DNA of 64,000 nucleotides from Arthrobacter sp. SDTb3-6 (GTDB lineage Bacteria; Actinomycetota; Actinomycetes; Actinomycetales; Micrococcaceae), in assembly GCF_013376095.1 (NCBI RefSeq), contig NZ_JAAMFN010000010.1:41744-105743 (forward strand), read 5' to 3'. The notes beneath the pieces were generated by a model. The model searched no databases. It was not told the origin of the DNA and saw nothing but the letters and a program-made list of their open reading frames with translations. This document shows, piece after piece, positions 23,963 to 32,463 of the stretch; within the stretch, counting starts at the first letter, position 1, and each line of letters begins with the position of its first letter. Made by a program: the position numbers and the translations under genes.

Positions 23963-24871
23963 TCAGTCCGCCACCGGTGTGCCCTCGGGCAGCCGGAGCA
24001 TGCCCTCCTGCGCCACCGAGGCCACCAGTTCGCCTTCGCGGTTGTAGAAGCGGCCGCGGCTCAGGCCGCGCGCGCCGGATGCGCTGGGGGAGTCGGACAC
24101 ATACAGCAGCCAGTCGTCCACGCGGAGCGGACGGTGCCACCACATGGCGTGGTCCAGGCTGGCCACGCTCATGCCGGGCGTGGCCCAGCTGAGGCCGTGC
24201 CGGCGCAGCACCGGTTCAAGCAGCGTGTAGTCGCTCGCGTACGCCAGTGCGGCGCGATGCACGCTCTGCTCCTCCGGCATGGGACCCATCGACTTCATCC
24301 AGACGGACTGGTGCGCCACATGCCCGCCGGGTGCCTGGAAGTAGATGTTGGGGTCCACATGTCGGATGTCGAAGGGGCGGTCGTACGCCCAGGCCTGGGC
24401 GACCGGGTGGTCGATCGCACCCAACAGCTCGGCCGCCGTCGGCAGCGTTTCGGGGTCCGGGATCCCGGCGGGCATGGGTTCCTGGTGCTCGAGGCCGCCG
24501 TCGGGCAGCTGGAACGAGGCAATCATGGACAGGATGGGCCTGCCGCCCTGGTAGGCATGGGCGCGACGGGCGGAAAACGAGCGGCCGTCGCGCAGCCGCT
24601 CAACGCCGAAGGTGATGGGATCCGCGGCATCGCCCGGGCGCAGGAAATATCCATGCATCGAGTGCACCAGCCGGTTTCCCTCCACGGTCCGCGACGCGGC
24701 AATGAGCGACTGTGCCAGCACCTGTCCGCCAAAAAGGCGCGGGCGGACAGAGTCGGGCACGCCCGGGCCCACGAAGATGTCCTCGCCGGTCCGCGCCCCG
24801 CCGGCGTCGGAAAGGTCTAGGATGTGCAGCAGCTGGTCCATGGGGGCGGCGCGTGGCGGCAGGGCGTTCAT
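23963..24871 (-). CDS. tesB: Acyl-CoA thioesterase II (TesB family)
   Basis: The 302-residue length and double hot-dog layout fit TesB. Diagnostic stretches are PRLFGGQVLAQSLIAASRTV, MHGYFLRPGD and RDGRSFSARRAHAYQGGRPI in the first half, and LAYASDYTLLEPVLRRHGL and ASLDHAMWWHRPLRVDDWLL in the second. It hydrolyses medium- and long-chain acyl-CoA to free fatty acid and CoA in the cytoplasm. The gene is divergent from a second, single-domain thioesterase gene at 25008, with about 130 bases between them. Confidence 0.92.
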   Translation of the reverse strand: MNALPPRAAPMDQLLHILDLSDAGGARTGEDIFVGPGVPDSVRPRLFGGQVLAQSLIAASRTVEGNRLVHSMHGYFLRPGDAADPITFGVERLRDGRSFSARRAHAYQGGRPILSMIASFQLPDGGLEHQEPMPAGIPDPETLPTAAELLGAIDHPVAQAWAYDRPFDIRHVDPNIYFQAPGGHVAHQSVWMKSMGPMPEEQSVHRAALAYASDYTLLEPVLRRHGLSWATPGMSVASLDHAMWWHRPLRVDDWLLYVSDSPSASGARGLSRGRFYNREGELVASVAQEGMLRLPEGTPVAD

Positions 24872-25007
24872 ACCGAGACTCTATGCGTCATCCGCGTACC
24901 CGCACAAATGGCCGCGCCAGCGTAAAAGCCCGCCGGACGCTGCCCGGACGCCGTGATCCATGCCACCTCCGCTTGGTGGCGCCCGGCAGCTTTGACATGA
25001 TGTGAAT

Positions 25008-25535
25008 ATGGCCCAGGCAATCCAAATCCCCCTGCAGGTTCGCTTCGGCGACATCGACGCGTACAACCACGTGAACAATGTTGTCTACCTTCAGTACCTC
25101 GAGGACGCCCGGGTGAGGCTGATCCGCACCCCGTTCGCCGAAGACGTGCCGCCGGGCTCGGCCGCAAGCTTCAACGACCTCATCACCGATGACCTGTTCA
25201 CGCTCGTGGGGCGCAACGAGATCGAATACCTGGCGCCCATCGCCTTCCGCACCGACCCCGTGTTAGTCAACATCTGGGTCACGAACGTCGGCGGCTCCAG
25301 CTTCGACTTCGGTTACACCATCACCGACGCCGACACCTCCGTCGTCTTCGCCCAGGCCGCCACCTCCATGGTGCTGGTCTCGCGCGCCACCGGCCGTCCC
25401 GTGCGCCTGACCGGGGCCCAGCGCGCCGCCCTCGAAACGTGGCGGGGCGGCCCCGTGCACTTCCGGCGCCGGCCCGCGGAGCTTCCCGCCGGCGTCGAAC
25501 TTCCCGCAACACCTGCCACCCAAGGAGCGCGCTAA
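25008..25535 (+). CDS. 4-hydroxybenzoyl-CoA thioesterase-like hot-dog protein
   Basis: The first 140 residues form a single hot-dog domain with VRFGDIDAYNHVNNVVYLQY, where Asp and His of the GDIDAYNHVNN motif are the usual catalytic elements. This is followed by FTLVGRNEIEYLAPI and TDPVLVNIWVTNVG. Such YbgC/FcbC-like enzymes cleave short or aromatic acyl-CoAs. The ATG at 25008 is used, and a GTG at 25002 is possible. There is no clear ribosome binding site, so a leaderless start is plausible. The stop abuts the next ATG, so the two genes form an operon. Confidence 0.87.
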   Translation: MAQAIQIPLQVRFGDIDAYNHVNNVVYLQYLEDARVRLIRTPFAEDVPPGSAASFNDLITDDLFTLVGRNEIEYLAPIAFRTDPVLVNIWVTNVGGSSFDFGYTITDADTSVVFAQAATSMVLVSRATGRPVRLTGAQRAALETWRGGPVHFRRRPAELPAGVELPATPATQGAR

Positions 25536-26204
25536 ATGCCCACCGCAACCCATGTTGACCAATTCCTCCTGGCCGACGGCGGCACGGTCGCGGACCTGCG
25601 CACCTTCGTGACCCGTGCCCGCACCGCGGACGACGGCGCCATCCGCCTTCAGGGGGCCGGTTCCGTCCTCGCGGCGTACGTGTGCGTCATGCGTGCCAGG
25701 CTGCTGGGCGAGGGCACCCCGACGATCCTGGGGCTGCGCACCATGGCGCTGGACACGCCGTCGAGCCTGGACGTCACGGTGAGCCTGGCCTCGGTAGCCG
25801 ACCGCCTGGCGCGCATGGACGCCGACGAGACCGCCCTGCCCGTGCCGCCCATGGCCGTCAACGAGTCGTGGGCCGCGGTCAGTGCACCGCGCGGCGCGTG
25901 GGAGGAGGTGGCCGCCGTTGACGCGGAGACGCTGATCAAGGTGGCGAAGGACGGGGTGCAGGAGATCGGGCAGATCATTCCCGTCAATCCCGGTGCGCTC
26001 ATTGTGAACAACGCACGTGCCGCCGTGTGGGGCCGCCCCATTGCCGGGTTCGACGGCGAATTGCCCGGCGGTGCCGCGTTTGCCGCCTACGCCCTGGGCT
26101 TCGTGGCGCCGGGGGAGACCGGTGCCGTGTTCCGGTCCAACCGCTGGCTGCGCCTGAGCACCAGCCGCGGCCACATCCTGGTCCGGCCGAAGGCGGTCCT
26201 GTAG
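25536..26204 (+). CDS. Conserved-looking protein of unknown function
   Basis: The 222-residue protein starts immediately after the thioesterase stop and is surely co-transcribed with it. It is Ala-rich and without Cys-based motifs, signal peptide or clear membrane helices. Segments such as GTPTILGLRTMALDTPSSLD and AVNESWAAVSAPRGAWEEV suggest a folded alpha/beta protein. No family was recognised. Coupling to a thioesterase hints at acyl-CoA metabolism, but nothing in the sequence shows it. Confidence 0.7.
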   Translation: MPTATHVDQFLLADGGTVADLRTFVTRARTADDGAIRLQGAGSVLAAYVCVMRARLLGEGTPTILGLRTMALDTPSSLDVTVSLASVADRLARMDADETALPVPPMAVNESWAAVSAPRGAWEEVAAVDAETLIKVAKDGVQEIGQIIPVNPGALIVNNARAAVWGRPIAGFDGELPGGAAFAAYALGFVAPGETGAVFRSNRWLRLSTSRGHILVRPKAVL

Positions 26205-26419
26205 CCTTCGGCGGTGCAGCCCAGGCGGGTTGTCGCGTGGGTGCGGATTCGGCGGTGCAGCTCAGGCGGGCTGGCGGGTGGCTGGGTCGCTTTTGCTGCA
26301 CCGCCGATCGGGCCGGCGCCGGCATTCTGCCAATAAGGTCCGCCAGGTCGCCACAGCTGTACTTTCGGCCGCCCTGGCCGGCCGCAACGACCTCCGGGCC
26401 GGCGTAGCCAGCAGTGGCG

Positions 26420-27241
26420 CTATGCGCGGTCGTCCGGGTTGGACGCGGCATTGACCAGCGACGCCGCGGCCCGTTCGAGATAGTCCCAGAGCGTGGCCTC
26501 GTGCAGCGGGGAGAGCTCGACGGCGTCCACGCCCTTGCGCATGGCCGCGAGCCACCGGTCGCGGGCCTCGGGCGTGACCGCGAACGGCACGTGGCGCATG
26601 CGCAGGCGCGGGTGGCCGCGTTCCTCCAGGTACGTGCGCGGGCCGCCCCAGTACTGTTCCATGAACATCAGCATGCGGCGCTCGGCCGGTGCCAGGTCCT
26701 CCTCGTGGTACATGGCCCGCAGCAGCGGATCCGCGGCAATGCCCTGGTAAAAGACGTGGATCATCTTTTCAAAGGTGGCGTGCCCGCCGATCTGGCCGTA
26801 GAACGTGTCGGCATAGGCGGATTCGTCGGCGTACGGGTCCGTGGCTGCTGCCGTCCCCTCGTTGCCTGACGCATCTGCCGGGGGCACGGCCGCGGCTGTT
26901 TCCGACGGTGATACGCCGGGTGCAGCTGCCGTAGTCGGGGCGGGCCAGGCGCTGGGTGCGTTGACGGAGGGCAGCGGCCGGCCGACTCCCGTGGGAATGG
27001 GCAGGAGGGTGGACAACGACTCGCCAAAGCGCGACGGCACGGGGATCCCGGCTCCCAGCTTCGGGCCAGCGGCAACTCCGGGCTTCGCTGCAAGCCCGGG
27101 CTTCGCCGGAACTCCGGGCATGGCCGCTCCGCCGGACGTGGGCGCAGCATGGCGGGCAGCTGAATCGGCACCGCCCTCGGCGGCGTCGTTGGCCCGCGGG
27201 CCGTCGGCGAAGGGGGACAGCTGGTTGTGTTCGGCGGTCAT
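26420..27241 (-). CDS. Truncated haemoglobin (group II, GlbO-like) with long N-terminal extension
   Basis: The C-terminal 125 residues match group II truncated haemoglobins, with FYGQIGGHATFEKMIHVFYQ, EQYWGGPRTYLEERGHPRLR and the proximal histidine in MRHVPFAVTP. The family binds O2 or NO with haem. Unusually, about 145 residues precede the globin fold. They are Pro/Ala/Gly-rich with repeats such as AKPGLAAKPGVAAGPKLGAG, and typical members have almost no extension. Internal methionines exist, so a shorter product is possible. It starts 17 bases after the MscS stop on the same strand. Confidence 0.85.
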   Translation of the reverse strand: MTAEHNQLSPFADGPRANDAAEGGADSAARHAAPTSGGAAMPGVPAKPGLAAKPGVAAGPKLGAGIPVPSRFGESLSTLLPIPTGVGRPLPSVNAPSAWPAPTTAAAPGVSPSETAAAVPPADASGNEGTAAATDPYADESAYADTFYGQIGGHATFEKMIHVFYQGIAADPLLRAMYHEEDLAPAERRMLMFMEQYWGGPRTYLEERGHPRLRMRHVPFAVTPEARDRWLAAMRKGVDAVELSPLHEATLWDYLERAAASLVNAASNPDDRA

Positions 27242-27257
27242 GGCTGTGTCTTGCTCT

Positions 27258-28154
27258 CTACTCTGCGGATTCGTGTGGCTCGGTGGTGCGGGGCGTGGCA
27301 GGTCCGGACGATGCCGGCGTCCGCGGGCGCTGGCCGGCCTGCGGGTCCGTGTTCACGGAGGCTGGGCCCGCGGCAGGTGCGGCGTGCGAAGTGGCAGGCG
27401 GAGTGTCCGCTGGACCACCCGGTGCACCGGCGGCCGCCGGAGGGCCACCCGGCGCGCCGGCAGCCGCACCACCCGAAGTGGCGGCCGGAACTGCGGGCGC
27501 CGTGCCCTGCGCCGTGTCCGGGTCCTCGGACGGGACGTAGCTGCCCTTGGTGCGGTTGCCCAGCCGGAGGATTTCGCCGTTGCGCAGGTACCAGAGCGTG
27601 CCGTCCTCGCCCAGCACCCTGGTGATGCGCAGGCCCACGTACTGGACTTCGCCGATGACCTCGCTGGTCTGGATGACGTCGCCGATCCCGTACTGGTCCT
27701 CAAGGGTGATGAAGATGCCGGCGAGGAAGTCGCGGATCAGCTGCTGGCTGCCAAAGCCGATGGCGATGCCCACCACGCCGACGCTGGCCAGCAGCGGCCC
27801 GATGTCCACATGGAAGGCCAGCAGCACGTAGAACACGGCAATGACCACCACAATGACCGTCAGGAGCGAGTTAAGCAGCGTGCCGATGGTGCTGGCACGC
27901 TGGATGCGCCGTTCGTTGTCCAGGGCGCGGAGCACGGGGTCCAGGTTGCGGAAGACGGGCTTCACCCAGCCGAAGCTGCGTTGGTGGAGCGTGCCCTTCC
28001 TGACGTGAGTGACGACGGACTTGATCAAGTAGTGCAGCACCAGCCACGCGACCAGTGCTATGGCAACGGCGATGCCTGCGTGGATCAGGTTTTCCAGGAA
28101 GGAGTTGCCGGCAGCTTCAAGGGTGTTCAGGGGCAAGGGGTAATCACCTGGCAT
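27258..28154 (-). CDS. MscS-family mechanosensitive channel
   Basis: After an N-terminal membrane helix (residues about 20-45) the protein has two further hydrophobic segments and the MscS pore and beta domain, with LLASVGVVGIAIGFGSQQLI, RDFLAGIFITLEDQYGIGDV and GLRITRVLGEDGTLWYLRNG. It would release solutes on hypo-osmotic shock. The last 85 residues are a Pro/Ala/Gly-rich tail without structure. The ATG at 28154 (MPGDYPLPLN) is chosen because upstream sequence does not resemble protein of this family. No strong ribosome binding site is seen. It is followed by the haemoglobin gene. Confidence 0.85.
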   Translation of the reverse strand: MPGDYPLPLNTLEAAGNSFLENLIHAGIAVAIALVAWLVLHYLIKSVVTHVRKGTLHQRSFGWVKPVFRNLDPVLRALDNERRIQRASTIGTLLNSLLTVIVVVIAVFYVLLAFHVDIGPLLASVGVVGIAIGFGSQQLIRDFLAGIFITLEDQYGIGDVIQTSEVIGEVQYVGLRITRVLGEDGTLWYLRNGEILRLGNRTKGSYVPSEDPDTAQGTAPAVPAATSGGAAAGAPGGPPAAAGAPGGPADTPPATSHAAPAAGPASVNTDPQAGQRPRTPASSGPATPRTTEPHESAE

Positions 28155-28222
28155 CTTCGGGGGTGGGAATCGGGCTCGCTTCCAGTCTAGCGCCGAAGGC
28201 TGGCAGTTTCCTCCCCGCAGGG

Positions 28223-28705
28223 TCAGTCCTGCGTGGGTGCGGCCAGGGCGGGCTCGTGGTGGACGGGGAAGTTCACGCTGCGGGCAATGAAGCACTTCCG
28301 GTTTGCCTCGGCATGCAGGGAAAGCGCCAGTTCCGCCGTGGCCGGGTCGGCCACGGCAATCCTTGGATGCAGCGTCACGGAGGAGAACTGGCCGCTGCCG
28401 TCCGGGTTCAGCACCATGGTGCCGGTGGCGGTGTCCTCGTACTTGGTGATGACCACCCCGTTCAGGACGGCCACGTGCAGGTAGGAGAGCATGTGGCACT
28501 GGGACAGGGCGGTGACCAGCAGCAGCTCCGGGTTCCATCGTTCCCGGTCACCGTGGAAGGTCCTGTCCGCGGAGCCGAGAAGGGTGGGCAGGCCTACGGC
28601 CGTGACACTGTGGTCACGGCCGTAGCTCCTGTAGCCGGACGTCCCGGCTCCCCGGTTGCCCGTCCAAAAAACATTGATTTCGTAGTGATGCTCGTTTAGC
28701 GCCAT
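28223..28705 (-). CDS. OsmC family protein
   Basis: The 160-residue protein shows the OsmC/YhfA fold pattern, with NPELLLVTALSQCHMLSYLH carrying the conserved Cys and the second conserved Cys in HAEANRKCFIARSVN. These two cysteines are used for peroxide reduction in OsmC/Ohr relatives. The N-terminal glutamate/arginine residues are also typical. It overlaps the end of the upstream SGNH hydrolase gene by 10 bases and is probably co-transcribed. Confidence 0.87.
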   Translation of the reverse strand: MALNEHHYEINVFWTGNRGAGTSGYRSYGRDHSVTAVGLPTLLGSADRTFHGDRERWNPELLLVTALSQCHMLSYLHVAVLNGVVITKYEDTATGTMVLNPDGSGQFSSVTLHPRIAVADPATAELALSLHAEANRKCFIARSVNFPVHHEPALAAPTQD

Positions 28706-29541
28706 ACCTCAGCATAGAGCGGCGGGTTCAGTTGCACGCCCTGCAGCGCTGCTGCGTAGCCGGATGCGTAGCCTTCCGCGGTGGGGTGGAACGCCAGGGG
28801 CAGCGACACAAACGGCGAAACCAGCCAGCTGTCCGGGCTGGGGAAGCCGTGGCCGTCAAAAAGCCCGGCCACCGGCACGAAGCCTGCCCCGCTGCGCTGG
28901 ACCGACTGTGCCAGCACGGCGTTGAGCTGGTCCACGGCCGCATTGACGGCAACCGCAGCGGCAACCTCCGCAGGCGGGTAGCCCAGTGCAGCCATGTTGG
29001 CCGGCTCCAGCAGGTGCGGATAGCCCATGAAAAGCACCTGGGCCTGCGGCACCTGCGCACGGATGGTCTGCGTCAGTGCCGACACCTGCCCCGGCAGCAG
29101 GGCGAGTTTGGCCTGCGCCCCGGCGATGGCCCCCTGGCATGTCTCGGGGGTTCCGAGCAGGCAGGCCGCGGCGACCTGGCCGGCCCCTACGTCATTGGCA
29201 CCGACGGTCAGCGTGACCAGCCGGGTGGTCGGCGGGACCAGCGGCACCTGCAGGGCGGACACCTGGCTGATCGTGGCGCCGTAGCAGGCCAGGTTTGTCA
29301 TGGACAGGCCGTTGGCGGCGGCAAAGTCGCTGCCATAGCCGTTGGGGCTTTGCAGGCAGGGACCGGCTTCCATGCCGCCGCCCGAGCCGGCCGAGTAGGA
29401 ATCGCCGAGCACCGTGTACGTGCCGCCGGGCGGCGTTGCCGCCAACGCAGGAATGCCGGCGAACCCCAGGATGAGTCCGCCGGCAACCATTGCCGCTGCG
29501 GCTGTGCGCGCGGCCATTCTCTTCAGTGGGTGAGCTCTCAT
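28696..29541 (-). CDS. Secreted SGNH/GDSL hydrolase
   Basis: A Sec signal peptide (basic start, AAAAMVAGGLILGFAGIPAL, cleavage after ALA near residue 34) precedes block I VLGDSYSAGSG, block III TVGANDVG and the C-terminal FHPTAEGY with the catalytic His. Three residues before the His there is Leu rather than Asp, as in actinobacterial esterases that use a Ser-His dyad. It is likely an extracellular esterase or lipase. The gene is the first of a leftward pair with the OsmC gene. Confidence 0.88.
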   Translation of the reverse strand: MRAHPLKRMAARTAAAAMVAGGLILGFAGIPALAATPPGGTYTVLGDSYSAGSGGGMEAGPCLQSPNGYGSDFAAANGLSMTNLACYGATISQVSALQVPLVPPTTRLVTLTVGANDVGAGQVAAACLLGTPETCQGAIAGAQAKLALLPGQVSALTQTIRAQVPQAQVLFMGYPHLLEPANMAALGYPPAEVAAAVAVNAAVDQLNAVLAQSVQRSGAGFVPVAGLFDGHGFPSPDSWLVSPFVSLPLAFHPTAEGYASGYAAALQGVQLNPPLYAEVWR

Positions 29542-29593
29542 GACCCGACGCTATCCCCACAGCGCGCCGGGGCATAGAGTGGCGGGTACTTGT

Positions 29594-29629
29594 CTTTGCG
29601 GCGCCGGGCACCCTGCCGGCGCCGCAAGG
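29594..29629. terminator. Hairpin downstream of pepN
   Basis: TTGCGGCGCCGG (29596-29607) pairs with CCGGCGCCGCAA (29616-29627) in a perfect 12-base stem, 14 bases beyond the pepN stop on the - strand. No long U tract follows. Confidence 0.5.
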
Positions 29630-29640
29630 ACGACGACGGG

Positions 29641-32199
29641 CTACTGGTCCGCGGCCTGCGCCTTCAGCGCCCGCACCACGCCGTCGCGGCTTTCCACCAC
29701 AAGGCGCCGCAGGGCCGGTGCCTCGGAGCCCAGTTCGGCCAGGAAGGCGTCCGTGGCGTCCACCGTGGACTGTGCCACGAGCTGCGAGGGATACAGCCCC
29801 GTGATGATCGTCGAGGCGGTCTCATACGACTTCTCCGCCCACACGCCCCGGATCGCGGCAAAGTACTTCGCCACGTACGGCTCCAGAAGTGCGGTGTCCC
29901 ACACGCGCCCGAAGCCCGTGATGGCCGCGCGCTGCACGGCGTTGGCCCCTTCCCCACGCACGACGACGGCCTCCCACGTCCCGGCCTTGCCTTCCGGCGT
30001 CGGGATGGCCGCATGGGCCGTGGCCGCAGCTAGCTGGCCGTTTTGGGTGTTGTCGCGTTCCAGCTCGGCATCGATGTTGCCCTGCGCGGCCCGCGCGCCA
30101 GCCACCAGGGACGTCAGCAGCTCCCAGCGCAGGTCCGTGTCAATCGCCAGCCCGTCCAGCGTTTCGGTCCCCTCAAGCAGTTCCTGCACGTTGTCCAGCT
30201 GCACGTCGCTTTGTGCGTGCAGCGCGAACGCCTTCACGAACTGCAGCTGGGCGTCGGAACCGGCCGCGGCGCCGCGGGCCAGCTCCCACAGCGCGTCGGC
30301 GGCATCAAGGGCCGTTTCCCGCTGGTGGTCCGGCGCCACGTAAAAGTGCAGGGCGGTGGCCAGCTGGCGCAGCAGCACCGTGATGACGGTGGAGTCGGTC
30401 TCGTGGCCGATGTTGGCCAGCACCAGCTGGACATACTCGCGGGCGGGGGTTTCGCCGTCGCGGGCGGCATCCCAGGCGGAGGCGGAGACCAGGGTGCGCG
30501 GCAGCGAGGCCTTGAAGTCCTTTAGGTGCGCCTTGGCCGTGGCCAGCGAAACGTCGTCGAGGCGGATCTTGGCGTAGGCGAGGTCGTCGTCGTTGAGCAG
30601 CACCAGGTCGGGGCGCTGCAGCCCCACCACCTGCGGAACGGCGGTGGACGCGCCGTCCACATCCAGCTCCACGCGCTGCGTGCGCACCAGCTTGCCGGCG
30701 TCCTCCCCGGCGGTGGCCAGGTTGTAAAAGCCCACGGCCGCGCGGTGGGGGCGCAGCACGGGGTGCCCGGCCACGGCGGACTGGAGGATCGCGAACGAGG
30801 TGATGGCGCCGTCGTCGTCCACCTCAATCGCGGGCTTGAAGGTGTTCACGCCGGCCGTTTCCAGCCATTTTTCCGTCCAGGCCGAGAGGTCGCGGCCGCT
30901 GGCGGCCTCCAGTTCAACCATGAGGTCCGGCAGCTCCGTGTTGGACCAGGCGTGCTTGCCGAAGTAGGCGCGCACGCCGGCCATGAACTGCTCCTGGCCC
31001 ACCCAGGCCACGAGCTGGCGCAGCACCGACGCGCCCTTGGCGTAGGTGATGCCGTCAAAGTTGACCAGCACGTCCTCAAGGTCCTTGATCTCGGCCTTGA
31101 TGGGGTGCGTGGACGGCAGTTGGTCCTGGCGGTAGGCCCAGCTCTTTTCCAGCGAGGAGAACGTGGTCCAGGAATCCACGTACCGGGTGTTTTCCGCCGC
31201 GGCCAGGGTGGACATGAACTCGGCAAAGGACTCGTTGAGCCACAGGTCGTTCCACCAGCGCATGGTCACGAGGTCGCCGAACCACATGTGCGCGAGCTCG
31301 TGCAGGATGGTGATGGCGCGGCGCTCCACCATGGCGTCGGTGACCTTGGAGCGGAACACGTAGCTTTCCAGGAACGTCACGGCGCCGGCGTTTTCCATGG
31401 CGCCGGCGTTGAATTCGGGGACGAACAGCTGGTCGTACTTGGGGAACGGGTACGGGGTGCCGAACTGCTTTTCAAAGAACTCAAAGCCCTGGCGGGTCAG
31501 TTCAAACACGGCGTCCGCGTCAAGGAACTCCATGAGGGACTTCCGCGCAAACACGCCCAGCGGGATCACGCGGCCGTCGGAGCTGGTCAGCTCGCTGCGC
31601 ACGGATTTATACGGGCCGGCGATCAGCGCCGTGATGTAGCTGGACATCCTCAGCGTGGGCGCAAAGTGCCACACGGCCTTGCCCTCGCCCGCGGATTCCG
31701 GCACCGGGGTGGGGGAGTTGGAGATGACGTCCCAGTGGGCCGGGGCGGTGATGTGGAAGGTGAACTGCGCCTTCTGGTCGGGCTGTTCAAACACGGCAAA
31801 CATGCGCCGGCTGTCCGGGACCTCGAACTGCGTGTACAGGTACACCTCGTTGTCCACCGGGTCCACAAAGCGGTGCAGCCCTTCGCCGGTGTTCATGAAC
31901 AGCGCGTCCGCCTCGACGGTGAGCACGTTCTCCGCAGCGAGGCGGGGCAGCTGGATGCGCACGCCGTCGGACACATCCGCCGGGTCCAGGTCGACGCCGT
32001 TCAGGGTCACCTTGTGCACCGTCTCAGTCACCGCGTCAATGAACGACGACGAACCCTCCTTCGCGCTGAACCTCACCGTGGTGGTGGACGGGAAGGTGGT
32101 GGCGGACTGTGTCAGGTCAAGGGTGACGTCATAGTCCTTGACCGTCAGTGTTGCGGTGCGCTCGATCGCTTCGGCGCGGGTCAGGTTCAAGCCAGGCAA
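29641..32199 (-). CDS. pepN: Aminopeptidase N (M1 family zinc metallopeptidase)
   Basis: The 852-residue cytoplasmic enzyme has the M1 exopeptidase motif GAMEN (in PEFNAGAMENAGAVTF) and zinc site HELAHMWFGDLVTM with the downstream Glu in WLNESFAEF. An ERAP1-like C-terminal domain fills the second half. It removes N-terminal amino acids from peptides. The TTG at 32199 gives MPGLNLTRAEA, the usual start in actinobacteria, and GAAAGG lies upstream. A longer frame to 32277 has no ribosome binding site and an atypical composition. Confidence 0.93.
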   Translation of the reverse strand: MPGLNLTRAEAIERTATLTVKDYDVTLDLTQSATTFPSTTTVRFSAKEGSSSFIDAVTETVHKVTLNGVDLDPADVSDGVRIQLPRLAAENVLTVEADALFMNTGEGLHRFVDPVDNEVYLYTQFEVPDSRRMFAVFEQPDQKAQFTFHITAPAHWDVISNSPTPVPESAGEGKAVWHFAPTLRMSSYITALIAGPYKSVRSELTSSDGRVIPLGVFARKSLMEFLDADAVFELTRQGFEFFEKQFGTPYPFPKYDQLFVPEFNAGAMENAGAVTFLESYVFRSKVTDAMVERRAITILHELAHMWFGDLVTMRWWNDLWLNESFAEFMSTLAAAENTRYVDSWTTFSSLEKSWAYRQDQLPSTHPIKAEIKDLEDVLVNFDGITYAKGASVLRQLVAWVGQEQFMAGVRAYFGKHAWSNTELPDLMVELEAASGRDLSAWTEKWLETAGVNTFKPAIEVDDDGAITSFAILQSAVAGHPVLRPHRAAVGFYNLATAGEDAGKLVRTQRVELDVDGASTAVPQVVGLQRPDLVLLNDDDLAYAKIRLDDVSLATAKAHLKDFKASLPRTLVSASAWDAARDGETPAREYVQLVLANIGHETDSTVITVLLRQLATALHFYVAPDHQRETALDAADALWELARGAAAGSDAQLQFVKAFALHAQSDVQLDNVQELLEGTETLDGLAIDTDLRWELLTSLVAGARAAQGNIDAELERDNTQNGQLAAATAHAAIPTPEGKAGTWEAVVVRGEGANAVQRAAITGFGRVWDTALLEPYVAKYFAAIRGVWAEKSYETASTIITGLYPSQLVAQSTVDATDAFLAELGSEAPALRRLVVESRDGVVRALKAQAADQ

Positions 32200-32463
32200 G
32201 GTAATGCCTTTCGTTCGGTGTCGGGTGGACGGTGGTGCACGCCCGCCGCTGGTCTCCAGCGGGGGCGTGCGGGTCATGCGGCGGGGCCGGCCGGCTCAAT
32301 GCCCCGGCGGGTTCAGCCCAGTCTTTCACTTAAGTCCGCCGGGTGTGAGCGGCGGCACGCCCCAGCCCCTCCAAATTGCCCCCGCCCCGGCCTGCTCCGT
32401 GACGGTGCCGCGGCGGTACGCTGAAAATAATTGATTCACGTCAGACACAAGGAAGTGTTGACC

